Assembly: GCF_001708505.1 (NCBI RefSeq)
Contig: NZ_CP015992.1
Span: forward strand, 620,001-684,000
Direction of reading: 5' to 3'
From: Pseudomonas sp. TCU-HL1
Lineage (GTDB): Bacteria > Pseudomonadota > Gammaproteobacteria > Pseudomonadales > Pseudomonadaceae
Length of the DNA: 64,000 nucleotides
Shown here: piece by piece, positions 7,674 to 16,355 of the stretch
How the letters are laid out: each line of letters starts with the position of its first letter
How positions within the stretch are numbered: position 1 is the first letter of the stretch
Notes under the pieces: model-generated
The model's input: only the letters and a program-made list of their open reading frames with translations
Database searches by the model: none
Told to the model about the DNA's origin: nothing
Made by a program: the position numbers and the translations under genes

Positions 7674-9074
7674 ATGCAGTCGCACAAGAAGAACAACCTG
7701 AGTCATGGGTTGAAGTCACGGCATGTCACCATGCTTTCCATTGCCGGCGTGATCGGCGCCGGACTCTTCGTTGGCTCCGGTCGGGCCATCGCCGAAGCCG
7801 GTCCGGCCACCATCCTGGCCTACATTTTCGCCGGTGGGCTGGTCGTACTGGTCATGCGCATGCTGGCCGAAATGGCCGTCGCCTCGCCGGATACCGGATC
7901 CTTCTCCACCTACGCCGACCGTGCCATCGGCAAATGGGCCGGCTACACCATCGGCTGGCTCTACTGGTGGTTCTGGGTCCTGGTGATTCCCATCGAGGCC
8001 AACATCGCCGCCACCATCCTCAACACCTGGATACCGCAACTGGATATCTGGGTGTTGTCGCTTGCGATCACCCTGCTGCTGACCGTGACCAACCTGTTCA
8101 GCGTGAAGAACTATGGCGAGTTCGAGTTCTGGCTGGCCTTGGTCAAGGTGGCGGCGATCGTCGGCTTCATCATCCTCGGGGCCTGCGCCATTCTTGGCCT
8201 GTTGCCCAGCACCGGCGTCAGTGGCGTTTCGCACCTGTGGGACACCGGCGGCTTCATGCCCAACGGCTTCGGCGCGGTGCTCAGCGCGATGCTGATCACC
8301 ATGTTCTCCTTCCTCGGGGCTGAAGTGGTGACCATCGCGGCGGCCGAGTCCGACGCGGCGGAAAAGCAAATCTCCAAGGCCACCAACTCGGTGATCTGGC
8401 GGATCACGCTGTTCTACATCCTGTCGATCTTCATCGTCGTCGCCCTGGTGCCCTGGACCGACCCGCGCCTGGCCAGCGAAGGCTCCTACATCACCGTGCT
8501 GGATACGCTCGGCGTGCCTCACGCCAAGGCCATCATCGACGTCGTGGTGCTGACTTCGGTAACCAGCTGCCTCAACTCCTCGCTCTACATCGCATCGCGC
8601 ATGCTCTATTCCCTGAGCCGTCGCGGCGATGCACCGGCCTGCGCATGCGTCACCACCAGCAGCGGCACCCCGATCTACGCCGTGCTGTTGTCCACCGCCG
8701 CCGCCTTCCTGACCGTAATCGCCAACTACCTGGTACCCGCCAAGGTGTTTGGTTTCCTTATGGCCAGTTCCGGCGCCATCGCACTGCTGGTGTACCTGGT
8801 CATCGCCATCTCGCAACTGCGCATGCGCAAGCAACTGATCGCCGAAGGCAAGCCGATCCAGTACCGCATGTGGCTGTTCCCCTGGCTGACCTGGGGCGTG
8901 ATCGCTTTCATCATCAGCGTGCTGGTGGTGATGCTGTTCCGTCCGGACCACCGCATCGAAGTCCTCGCCACCGCCGTGCTGAGCATCCTCGTGGTCTGCT
9001 CCGGCCTGCTGGTGACGCGCCGCCGCGCGAAAGAGGAACTTGCCGTGGGTAACCTGCAGGTATCCGAAAGCTGA
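7674..9074 (+). CDS. gabP: GABA permease, APC superfamily
   Basis: A 466-residue amino-acid permease, the exact length of the E. coli protein. The N-terminal SRHVTMLSIAGVIGAGLFVG carries the GAG(G)LFVGSG substrate/cation motif of the amino-acid transporter family, and about twelve hydrophobic helices follow. The upstream frame is open to 7518, but the ATG at 7674 has AAAGGTAA nearby and starts at MQSHKKNNLSHGLKSRH. It imports GABA (or 5-aminovalerate) for the neighbouring enzymes. The terminator between gabT and this gene suggests partly separate control. Confidence 0.92.
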   Translation: MQSHKKNNLSHGLKSRHVTMLSIAGVIGAGLFVGSGRAIAEAGPATILAYIFAGGLVVLVMRMLAEMAVASPDTGSFSTYADRAIGKWAGYTIGWLYWWFWVLVIPIEANIAATILNTWIPQLDIWVLSLAITLLLTVTNLFSVKNYGEFEFWLALVKVAAIVGFIILGACAILGLLPSTGVSGVSHLWDTGGFMPNGFGAVLSAMLITMFSFLGAEVVTIAAAESDAAEKQISKATNSVIWRITLFYILSIFIVVALVPWTDPRLASEGSYITVLDTLGVPHAKAIIDVVVLTSVTSCLNSSLYIASRMLYSLSRRGDAPACACVTTSSGTPIYAVLLSTAAAFLTVIANYLVPAKVFGFLMASSGAIALLVYLVIAISQLRMRKQLIAEGKPIQYRMWLFPWLTWGVIAFIISVLVVMLFRPDHRIEVLATAVLSILVVCSGLLVTRRRAKEELAVGNLQVSES

Positions 9075-9082
9075 TCCTGCAA

Positions 9083-9148
9083 ACGTAGCCCGGACTTCAG
9101 TCCGGGGAGTGCCTGTACCAAGCCCCCGGATTTCAGTCCGGGCTACGT
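9083..9148. repeat. REPIN (paired REP) downstream of gabP
   Basis: ACGTAGCCCGGACTTCAGTC and its near-complement TTTCAGTCCGGGCTACGT form a 66-bp inverted arrangement of two GTAGCCCGGA-type REP units, each with its own internal palindrome. It probably serves as a transcript end for gabP. The same REP type recurs at 51818-51879 and 52181-52203. Confidence 0.75.
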
Positions 9149-9299
9149 CTCTGATACGTCTTGAAGAGAATCCCCCCTACGAAGCTGTCGGCGCTTTCTC
9201 GGGGGCATGACGTCAGATCGCCATTATGGGTAGACGCCAGACTCCTATGGCCGATAAACGCCAGGCGGCTCATTACAGTCCTGGCGAAGCAGAGTCCAG

Positions 9300-10943
9300 A
9301 TGCAGCCCTTGTATTCTATCAAGGTGCCGGAGAGCGCCAACGATGAGCGATTCGATGGTCTAGCGCGCCTGGCCAGATGCCATTTCGGCGTCATCGCCGC
9401 GCTGGTCACGACTGGCGCCGAGGAACGCCAGCAGGTCAAAGCCAGCGACGGCCTGGCTTTTGGCAAGGCGTCCTGGATCAGTCGCTTTGGGGAACCCCTG
9501 GGTTGCACCGACACCGTCCTCGTCGTCCCCGATGCCCATTGCGATGAGCGCTTCCGTAATCACGACCTGGTTGTAGCTGCCCCTAACGTGCGTTTTTTTG
9601 CAGGCTGCCCATTGCTGGCCGCAGACGTTGGCGTGCTCGGCATGTTGTGCCTGCTGCACGATCAACCCCGTGAACTGGACGAGGCGCAGCAGCACGTGCT
9701 TCGGGAGCTTGCGCTACTGGCTGCCAACCTGCTCGCGCGGGAAGCCGCAGATGCCCGTCTGGCGCGGGAGCTGGATGCGCTGCGCGCGAGCGAAAGGCAT
9801 GGTCCTGGCCATCGCGGGCAGCGGTACCGGTATCTGGGACCGCAATGCAGTCACCGGCGAGATTCATTATTCCACCGGTTGGAAAGCGATGCTGGGGTAT
9901 GCCGAGCACGAAGTCGGCAATCGCATCGAGGAGAGCTACAGGCGGGTCCATCCGGCGGACCTCGATTATGTGAAAGCGACAATCCAGGCTCACTTTGACC
10001 AGCGAACCGACGCTTACGAAGTGGAACATCGCCTCCGTTGCCGGGACGGGAGCTACAAATGGGTCTGCAGCCGCGGCAAGGTGGTCGAACGCGACGAGGC
10101 TGGCAACCCGTTGCGCATGATTGGCACCACCACCGACATCACTGCCATGCGCGCCATGTCCGAGCAGGTCAAGCAGACCGCAGAGCTGATGACCGACCTG
10201 ACCAACGAGATTCCCGGCATGGTACTTCCAGTACCGCCGTAGTCCGGACGGTACCTCGTTTTTTTTCCTATGTCAGCGCCGGGGTTCGGGATATCTACGG
10301 GCTCACGCCGGAGCAACTGGCGGGAAGAGCGGAGGCGCTGCAAGCGATCATCCACCCGGACGACTTGCCGCGATACCTGGCTTCCTTCGAGGCCTCCGCG
10401 AAAGACCTGACACCCTGGCACCTCGAGTACCGGGTGCAGCTGCCGGGGCAGGGGATCCTCTGGCGCCAGGGCGATGCGCGCCCCAGGGGGCTGGAGGACG
10501 GTGGCGTGCTCTGGCACGGCTTCATCACCGATGTCACCGAACGCAAGCAGATCGAGGCCGAGCTGCAGGTGTTCGCCACCACGGACTTCCTTACCCAGCT
10601 GTCCAACAATCGACACTTCATTCAGCTGCTCGAAGCCGAACTGGCGCATGTACAGCGCTCCGCCGGCCACAGCGCGGCCATCTTGATGTTCGACCTGGAC
10701 CATTTCAAGGCGATCAACGACCGCTGGGGCCACTCCGTGGGTGACCAGGCCCTGCGGCATTTCGCAGCGATCCTGTGGGCGCAGCTGCGCAAGACCGATG
10801 CTGCTGGTCGGATGGGGGGTGAAGAGTTTGCGGTGGTGCTGAGCAACGCGAATATCGACGAGGCCATGACCTTCGCCCAGCGCATCCAGCACGAACTCGC
10901 CGAGTCACCCGTACTGCATGGCGAGGAGCGAACACATGGCTGA
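9300..10943 (+). pseudogene. Decayed GAF-PAS-PAS-GGDEF diguanylate cyclase
   Basis: The reading passes through three frames: a GAF domain to about 9795 (ends LDALRASER), a PAS domain in a second frame to about 10225 (GSGTGIWDRNAVTGEIHYS ... EIPGMV), then a second PAS and a GGDEF domain (FDLDHFKAINDRWGHSVGD, then MGGEEF). Single-base losses or gains are needed near 9797 and 10220-10270; the latter region holds a run of eight Ts. The GGDEF domain stops abruptly after HGEER, where unrelated sequence and then an IS5 element begin, so the C-terminal part is missing. The protein would have been a soluble c-di-GMP synthase, now inactive. Confidence 0.85.
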
Positions 10944-11018
10944 CCTGTGCCTGTATAGCTCAACGTAACAGGCATCGGTCCCCAGCGTTTTGTTATGGTA
11001 GGCGGGCATCCAAGCTAG

Positions 11019-12208
11019 GGATCTGAAGAAGACTTCCTGAATCTGGTGAAATACGCCAATCCCGTTGCATGAGTTGCCCGATGAAGCAGATGACCTTCGC
11101 CGGCGCTGAGGACGCCGGCAAGCGCAAGCAGACTCGCAAGGAGTTGTTCCTGATCGAGATGGAGCAGGTGGTGCCGTGGCAGGGCTTGCTTGCCCTGATC
11201 GAGCCGCACTACCCGAAGGGTGAAGGCGGTCGTCCGGCCTATTCGTTGCTGGCGATGCTGCGCGTGCACCTGCTGCAGAACTGGTTCGGCTACAGCGATC
11301 CGGCGATGGAGGAGGCGCTGTACGAAACCACTATCCTGCGCCAGTTTGCCGGGCTGAGCCTGGCGCGCATTCCCGACGACACCACCCTCCTCAACTTCCG
11401 CCGCCTGCTGGAGAAGCACGAGCTGGCGGCTGGGATTCTGGCGGTGATCAATGGCTACCTGGGCGACCGCGGCCTGCCGCTACGCCAGGGCACCATCGTC
11501 GATGCCACGCTGATCCAGGCGCCGAGTTCGACCAAGCACCAGGACGGCCAGTGCGACCCGGACATGCACCAGACCAAGCAGGGCAACCAGTGGTATTTCG
11601 GCGCGAAAGCGCACATTGGCGCCGACGATGAATCGGGACTGGTGCACAGTGTGGTGGTCACGGCGGCCAATGTCGCGGACGTCACCCAGGTCGACCAGCT
11701 GCTGCATGGCGAGAAGAACGTGGTGTGTGCCGATGCGGGCTACACCGGGGTCGAGAAGCGTGAAGAGCATTCGGGGCGCCAGGTCATCTGGCAAATTACG
11801 GCCTGGCGCAGCACCTACCAGCAGCTGGGCAAGCGCAGCGCCTTGTACAAGGCGATCCGCAAGATTGAGAAGGCCAAGGCCCAGATCCGCGCCAAGGTCG
11901 AACACCCCTTCCGCGTGATCAAACGGCAGTTTGGCTACACCAAGGTACGTTTCCGTGGGCTGATGAAGAACACCGCACAACTGGTGACGCTGTTCGCGCT
12001 GTCGAACCTGTGGATGGCGCGCCGGCATGTGCTGGCCACTACAGGCGAGGTGCGTCTGTAATGCGGAAACTGGCCGTCGCGAGATGCCCGCGGCGGCGAA
12101 AAAGATAGGGAAGCGCTGATGATCTGAGTGTTTTTGATCGATTGGCCGCTTTCAAAAATCGGCGGGCGCTGAAGTCAGCCAGGAATACGTGGCTATTTCA
12201 GACCATCC
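11019..12208 (+). mobile_element. IS5-family insertion sequence (IS5 group)
   Basis: About 1.19 kb enclosing one transposase gene. The proposed ends are imperfect inverted repeats, GGATCTGAAG at the left and GGATGGTCTGAA (reverse strand) at the right, flanked by CTAG (11015-11018) and CTAA (12209-12212), which fit the YTAR target of the family. The right flank continues as IS21 end sequence, and an uninterrupted relative of that junction is present at 43232-43242, which supports the right boundary. Confidence 0.7.
11081..12061 (+). CDS. IS5-family transposase
   Basis: A 326-residue DDE transposase starting MKQMTFAGAEDAGKRKQ. The catalytic residues lie in the blocks GTIVDATLIQAPSS (first D), VVCADAGYTGVEKR (second D) and AKVEHPFRVIKRQFGYTKVR (E). 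The length is normal and no frame disruption is visible, so this may be the one intact element in the 9-16 kb graveyard. A start at 11069 is also open, but homology begins at 11081. Confidence 0.92.
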   Translation: MKQMTFAGAEDAGKRKQTRKELFLIEMEQVVPWQGLLALIEPHYPKGEGGRPAYSLLAMLRVHLLQNWFGYSDPAMEEALYETTILRQFAGLSLARIPDDTTLLNFRRLLEKHELAAGILAVINGYLGDRGLPLRQGTIVDATLIQAPSSTKHQDGQCDPDMHQTKQGNQWYFGAKAHIGADDESGLVHSVVVTAANVADVTQVDQLLHGEKNVVCADAGYTGVEKREEHSGRQVIWQITAWRSTYQQLGKRSALYKAIRKIEKAKAQIRAKVEHPFRVIKRQFGYTKVRFRGLMKNTAQLVTLFALSNLWMARRHVLATTGEVRL

Positions 12209-12320
12209 CTAACAATGCCAACCCTGCGTCGCTGCGCTCCGACTGCCTGTCCGAATGACCGTGGAACAGGTGTCCGGATCTGCGTGGACTGAGTGTCCGA
12301 ATGGCGTGGAATCCGCACCC
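12209..12320 (+). mobile_element. IS21-family right-end remnant
   Basis: CTAACAATGCCAA then TGCCTGTCCG and GACTGAGTGTCCGAATGGCG match, in opposite orientation, the sequence at 43150-43242 that follows an istB 3' end. The TGTCCG-type terminal repeats are typical of Pseudomonas IS21-like elements. Here an extra TGACCGTGGAACAGGTGTCC segment is present between the two TGTCCG units. No gene is carried. Confidence 0.6.
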
Positions 12321-12426
12321 ATAATCCGCTTCGGCGTTAAAACCCAAGGCAGGAGCCGTATGCGGTAATTCCGCACGTACGGATCTGTGTGGGGGGGGGG
12401 CAGGTGACTGCCATTCCTACCGCGAC
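12321..12426 (+). mobile_element. Group II intron 3'-end remnant (domains V-VI)
   Basis: GCAGGAGCCGTATGCGGTAA then TTCCGCACGTACGGATCTGT is a group II intron domain V, followed by a G-run and CTGCCATTCCTACCGCGAC. The same 3' end closes the full intron at 15810, with small differences. Only the end remains; upstream sequence is IS21 debris. The G-run is ten Gs long here but interrupted in the full copy. Confidence 0.75.
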
Positions 12427-12931
12427 CTGAAAACGGGCGAGATAGATCTTTTTGAAAAGCCTTCTAGTGAGCGGAAGCCTTTAGAGAAGCTTGAGCTGGC
12501 ATTAAACATTGTGCGGAAATGCGCGCACAAAAGCTTGTCAAGAACGAGTGCGAAGGGTGTATCTTGTGTCTGGCGGAAAGGGAGTGGGAGGTATTTTTTA
12601 ATGGTATAAGGTATGACTAGTAAGGAAGTTGCATGTCATCTAAGATTTAGAAAGAGGGCTGTTGATATCCATTGGTCCCGTGTCATGGGAAGCTGGGCGC
12701 ATCAACTTTTTCAGAGCTCATAAAAAATTGGATTGCCTTTGAGGTGGGAGGGGGATTTGAGGGCGGAGGGCTTACCATATTTATAGGTGTCTATGCCTGT
12801 TGAAGTTTTCTTGATTGTGAGTGCTCTAATGTGAGTTGTTATTATTTGTGATGTTAGTGTCTCTGTGGCTTATTGAGAAGGTAAAACTGACCTTGATGGT
12901 GGTTCTTTCTGATTTTTGCAAGGGGGTGTTG
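12427..12931. other. AT-rich stretch without a supported gene
   Basis: About 500 bp of markedly lower GC than its surroundings. A frame that leaves the intron remnant is open to a TAA at 12607-12609 (roughly 60 codons, with GEIDLFEKPSSERKPLEKLE), but it has no start signal and I do not recognise it. It could be the tail of a gene once split by the intron. The rest shows only T-rich and G-rich runs and the promoter region of the small gene at 12932. Confidence 0.4.
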
Positions 12932-13123
12932 ATGAGTCTTGTGGAAACCTTGCGGTCCATGGCCTTCAATTGTGAGTTGGCCTCTGAGCTTCTAGTTGAG
13001 CTTTCTGTTTCGGCTAGTGACAATGATCTATCGATACTTGCAATAAGCATGTCAGATCAACTGATTGAGAACGTCAGGGAGCTCGATGGATTGATTGATG
13101 AGTTAATTGAAGTGGTGCGGTAA
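12932..13123 (+). CDS. Small hypothetical acidic helical protein
   Basis: A 63-residue frame beginning MSLVETLRSMAFNCELASEL and ending LIDELIEVVR. AAGGGGGTG lies 4-12 bases before the ATG. The product is acidic, leucine and serine-rich and would be mostly helical, with no membrane segment or signal peptide. It sits in an AT-rich pocket between intron and IS fragments, so it may be cargo of a past transfer. An overlapping antisense frame of 74 codons exists but lacks a ribosome site. I do not recognise a family. Confidence 0.45.
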   Translation: MSLVETLRSMAFNCELASELLVELSVSASDNDLSILAISMSDQLIENVRELDGLIDELIEVVR

Positions 13124-13194
13124 ATTCTCCATAAATTCCATGTTCAAATGAAGTAAGTGCATAGGAAGGTTTGAAGGCATCCATCTCTACCTTA

Positions 13195-13299
13195 AATTTC
13201 CGAAAGTCCATTGATGGCCTGGCGGCCCTAGTGGAGTTGGGCATCAAGGTGGCAGTGTTCGCCCCGGTTTTGTTTGTATTCCTCAACAACTCGGGATGA
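13195..13299 (+). pseudogene. IS66-family TnpB (Orf2) fragment
   Basis: The frame reads FRKSIDGLAALVELGIKVAV then FAPVLFVFLNNS before a TGA. This is the diagnostic N-terminal part of the IS66 accessory protein TnpB. Both ends are lost, with only about 35 codons left. It joins abruptly to an intron-maturase fragment downstream. Confidence 0.75.
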
Positions 13300-13338
13300 G
13301 CTACAACGCCGTCGTCATGAACCCGTTTGGGTTCAGGG

Positions 13339-13440
13339 CGGTGGCTCAATCGTGTGGTCAGCGGCTATTTCAACTACAACGCCGTGCCAGGGAATCTGGC
13401 ATGTCTGAACGGCTTCAGAACAGCAATATGTCGATACTGG
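13339..13440 (+). pseudogene. Group II intron maturase C-terminal fragment
   Basis: RWLNRVVSGYFNYNAVPGNL and GFRTAICRYW match the C-terminal maturase region of the full intron protein (ARVVSGYFNYHAVPGNL, GFRLAVCRLW at 15505-15600), but with enough differences to come from another intron copy. The frame then runs directly into an IstB piece, a deletion junction between two unrelated elements. Confidence 0.75.
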
Positions 13441-13446
13441 GTACGC

Positions 13447-13530
13447 GACGGCCTTAACGTGATCATCGGCGGCCCCACCGGCGTCGGCAAAACCTGGCTG
13501 GCCTGCGCCCTGGCTCACAAGGCCTCGGCT
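13447..13530 (+). pseudogene. IS21-family IstB fragment (Walker A)
   Basis: DGLNVIIGGPTGVGKTWLAC then ALAHKAS is the ATP-binding P-loop segment of IstB, the helper ATPase of IS21 transposition. About 28 codons remain, fused in frame to the preceding maturase scrap and cut off by a reversed IS3 fragment. Confidence 0.8.
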
Positions 13531-13531
13531 G

Positions 13532-13879
13532 TCCAGCGTTGCAGGGTGCGCAGGGATATACCCAGCTCTTCGCAGGCCACGGCTTTACGGGCCCCGGTCG
13601 CCACGGCTTCAGTCATCCAGTCAACGAATTGCTGCCGTCCTGGCAACGAGGTCAGCTGTCCTCGCTGTCGTCGCCCCAGTAGGCATTGAGCTTTTTTCGC
13701 AGCACCAGGATCGCGGCAGCCTCAGCCAGCGCCTTGTCCTTACGGCGCAGCTCGCGCTCCAGTTCACGGATGCGTTTCTTGTCGGCACGCGCCTGCTCGC
13801 GCTCGGCCTGCCGACGCAGCGGGCAAGTGAGATCGATCAACTGCTGCCGCATCAGTGGATACCTGCCTGAATCACGCAA
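13532..13879 (-). pseudogene. IS3-family transposase fragment (OrfA end and OrfB start)
   Basis: Reading leftward from 13879, MRDSGRYPLMRQQLIDL leads to a basic coiled segment KKRIRELERELRRKDKALAE and then VLRKKLNAYWGDDSEDS, the leucine-zipper end of an IS3-type OrfA. Past the stop, another frame gives WMTEAVATGARKAVACEELG and SLRTLQRW, the helix-turn-helix at the start of OrfB. Both genes are truncated. The group II intron starts 21 bp to the right. Confidence 0.7.
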
Positions 13880-13900
13880 GGTGAGTTCGGCGTACGCTTA

Positions 13901-15810
13901 GTGCGCCAGTTAAAGCTGGCGGAGGATAGTCGATGAAAGTTCGATACTGGTAAGAAATGGCGAATCAACCAGACCCCGAGTCATGCATGTTGCACCGTGA
14001 GGTGCAGGGTGAAGCGTTGACAGGGGAAACCGATGGGCCAGCCATTGAGCCGCGTAATCAGGAATCCGGGATGCCGATGCTGTTAAGCGAAGCAGAAGGC
14101 AACACGGAGCATGGCGCTATACGCCAGTCATGCTCTGATCCCGCGCGGTCGGAGACCCTGCGCACGTCGGGAAGTCCTTCGTACAGAAACTGGGAGATCT
14201 CAGCGGTGCCCGGTGCGCGAGCACCGGGCGGGGCAGGCAAGGCCAAAAGCCGTAACCCTGCCGTCCACGTCGCTGAGAAGTCGGATACGTCCGTAGTACC
14301 TGAGAAACCATCGAACAAAGGGCTTGCCCCGGCGGAGATGGTGGAGGAAAGGGACGTAGCCAAGGGAAACACCGACAGGCCCCCCGCGCCCCGGACACTG
14401 AGCCGGATCAGTTGCGCGTCGATGGGACTTGAAGGTGTACGTGAAGCAGCCCGAAGGAACAAGGGTATGCAGTTCACGGCATTGCTGCACCACATCACAC
14501 CGCAGTTATTGGCGCAGAGCTTCTACGCGCTGCGCCGCAATGCGGCGGTGGGGGTGGGACGGCATCTCGTGGCGGGAATACGAAGGAAATCTTCACCAAC
14601 GGGTGAGCACCTTGCACGCAAGGCTCCACAGTGGAGCCTATCGGGCAACGCCGTCACGGCGGGTCTATATCCCCAAAGCTGACGGTAGGCAGCGTCCGCT
14701 GGGCATTGCCTCTTTGGAGGACAAGATCGTACAGCAGGCAGTCGTTACTGTTCTGAATGCGATCTATGAAGAGGACTTTCTAGGTTTCTCGTATGGGTTT
14801 CGGCCGGGACGTAGCCAGCACGATGCGCTGGATGCGTTGACGGTCGCGCTCAAGGGCCAGAAGGTGAACTGGATATTAGAACGGATATCACGTCGTTCTT
14901 TGATGAGATCGACCATGAATGGATGCTGATGTTTCTAGGACACCGAATTGCAGACCGGCGCATGCTCGGACTCATCTGCAAATGGCTTCAAGCGGGAGTA
15001 ATGGAGGATGGCCGTAGGTTGGCTGCGACCAAAGGGACTCCCCAAGGCGCAGTGATATCGCCGTTGCTGGCGAATATCTATCTTCACTACGTGCTGGATC
15101 TGTGGGCAAGGCAGTGGCGCCAGCGGCATGCCCGTGGCGATGTGATCGTTGTGCGCTACGCGGACGACAGCGTGGTGGGTTTCAGGACGCAATGGCAGGC
15201 TCAGCAGTTTCTGGTGCAATTGCAGGAACGCTTGGCCCGGTTCGGTTTATCCCTCAATGCCTCGAAGACACGGCTGATTGAGTTTGGTCGTTTCGCGGCT
15301 GAGAATCGCAGGCGGCGAGGGCTAGGTAAACCGGAGACGTTCGATTTCCTGGGATTCACGCACTGTTGTAGTACCAACAGAAGCGGTGGGTTTCAAATCC
15401 GGCGACTGACGGTAAAGAAGCGGATGCGTGCGACGCTGCTGGCTATTCGGGAAGAACTGAAGCGCCGACGTCACGAGTCTGTTCCAGTCGTAGGTCAGTG
15501 GCTTGCCCGGGTGGTCAGTGGATATTTTAACTACCACGCGGTGCCGGGAAATCTGATACGACTTGGCGGCTTTCGGTTGGCGGTATGTCGCCTTTGGCGG
15601 CAAGCCCTCAAGCGGCGCAGCCAGCGTAACCGACTCCAATGGTCGCGCTTTGGACGCCTTGCAGACCTTTATATTCCGAGTCCCAGAAATGCACATCCTT
15701 ACCCAGAGGATCGCTTCGCGTCACGTACCTGAGGCAGGAGCCGTATGCGGTAGTTCCGCACGTACGGATCTGTGCGGGGGGTGGCAGGTAACTGCCATTC
15801 CTACCGCGAC
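13901..15810 (+). mobile_element. Group II intron with encoded reverse transcriptase
   Basis: The 5' boundary is GTGCGCCAGTTAAAGCTGGC, a canonical GUGYG intron start. The 3' boundary is CTGCCATTCCTACCGCGAC at 15810, preceded by domain V (GGAGCCGTATGCGGTAGTTC, then CGCACGTACGGATC) at about 15735-15772. The shared end with the remnant at 12426 fixes the 3' limit, since the flanks diverge right after it. Size is 1.91 kb. The intron lies in IS3-derived sequence just before an unrelated small gene on the other strand. Splicing competence is doubtful because its maturase is broken. Confidence 0.85.
14467..15732 (+). pseudogene. ltrA: Group II intron reverse transcriptase/maturase, frameshifted
   Basis: The protein starts MQFTALLHHITPQLLAQSF in one frame, moves to a second near 14560 (GISWREYEGNLHQRVSTL, then SGAYRATPSRRVYIPKADG), and returns near 14885 (TDITSFFDEIDHEWMLMFLG). 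The reverse-transcriptase blocks ATKGTPQGAVISPLLANIY and the catalytic VVRYADDSVVGF are intact, and the C-terminus is a maturase domain ending in PSPRNAHPYPEDRF with no endonuclease domain. Two indels mean no full-length product unless sequencing error is responsible. Confidence 0.85.
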
Positions 15811-15833
15811 CGGTGTGATGCCCGGCTGCTTAC

Positions 15834-16127
15834 TTAGAGACGGCCTGTCAGACACGTAGTCATAGCGCGCTGCTTGCCGAAGTTCAGGGCATCTTCTGGA
15901 TCTACGCGGAGGACACCGAGCGCTTTACACAGATCGCTCTCGAAATACAGGTGCTCCGATTTGAGCCTGCCGTCAGTTAAATACACCCCTACAAACACAA
16001 CCTCCACAACACCATAAAACAATCCCAGTATGACGGAGCAGGAACGATCGTTGCTAGCCTCGACGATATGTTCTTTGGCGTCCGGATACTTGCTGTTGAA
16101 CTGCTGGTAGACGTAGCTGCGGTCCAT
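15834..16127 (-). CDS. Small hypothetical protein
   Basis: A 97-residue protein beginning MDRSYVYQQFNSKYPDAKEH. The frame is open to 16160, but the ATG at 16127 has a strong GGAAGGAGG ribosome site, so I start there. It looks like a compact alpha/beta protein with a central hydrophobic strand pair (CSVILGLFYGVVEVVFVGVY) and no membrane or signal sequence. I do not recognise a family. It follows the signalling genes on the same strand but is separated from them, and ends 24 bp from the intron. Confidence 0.6.
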   Translation of the reverse strand: MDRSYVYQQFNSKYPDAKEHIVEASNDRSCSVILGLFYGVVEVVFVGVYLTDGRLKSEHLYFESDLCKALGVLRVDPEDALNFGKQRAMTTCLTGRL

Positions 16128-16253
16128 TCGTTCCTCCTTCCAAGCTCCATACCGACTCAATTAATAGTCCATTTCACTCCATAGTTCAACCAGTCGTTCC
16201 TAGAGAAAATCAAGTCCAGCGCGAGGCCTATCCTGTTAAAGGAGGTGTTGGTG

Positions 16254-16355
16254 GTGATTGTACTGGTGTGGAGTTGGTGGTCGCGTGATCGATTTTTACT
16301 CTCTCAGGTCGCTTGGCGTAAATGGTTTACTCGTCATGATTTTTTTCCCATATGA
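16254..16355 (+). CDS. Possible tryptophan-rich micro-protein
   Basis: A GTG-started frame of 33 codons, MIVLVWSWWSRDRFLLSQVA then WRKWFTRHDFFPI, with five tryptophans. TTAAAGGAGGTG, an almost perfect ribosome site, ends 5 bases before the GTG. The 3' end overlaps the receiver gene antisense by 29 bases. It could be a small membrane peptide, a leader peptide or chance. Only the ribosome site supports it. Confidence 0.3.
   Translation: MIVLVWSWWSRDRFLLSQVAWRKWFTRHDFFPI

Noticed and set aside
12424..12609. Open frame leaving the intron remnant (GEIDLFEKPSSERK)
   Set aside because: No start signal and no recognised family; kept only as a note on the stretch, not as a gene.
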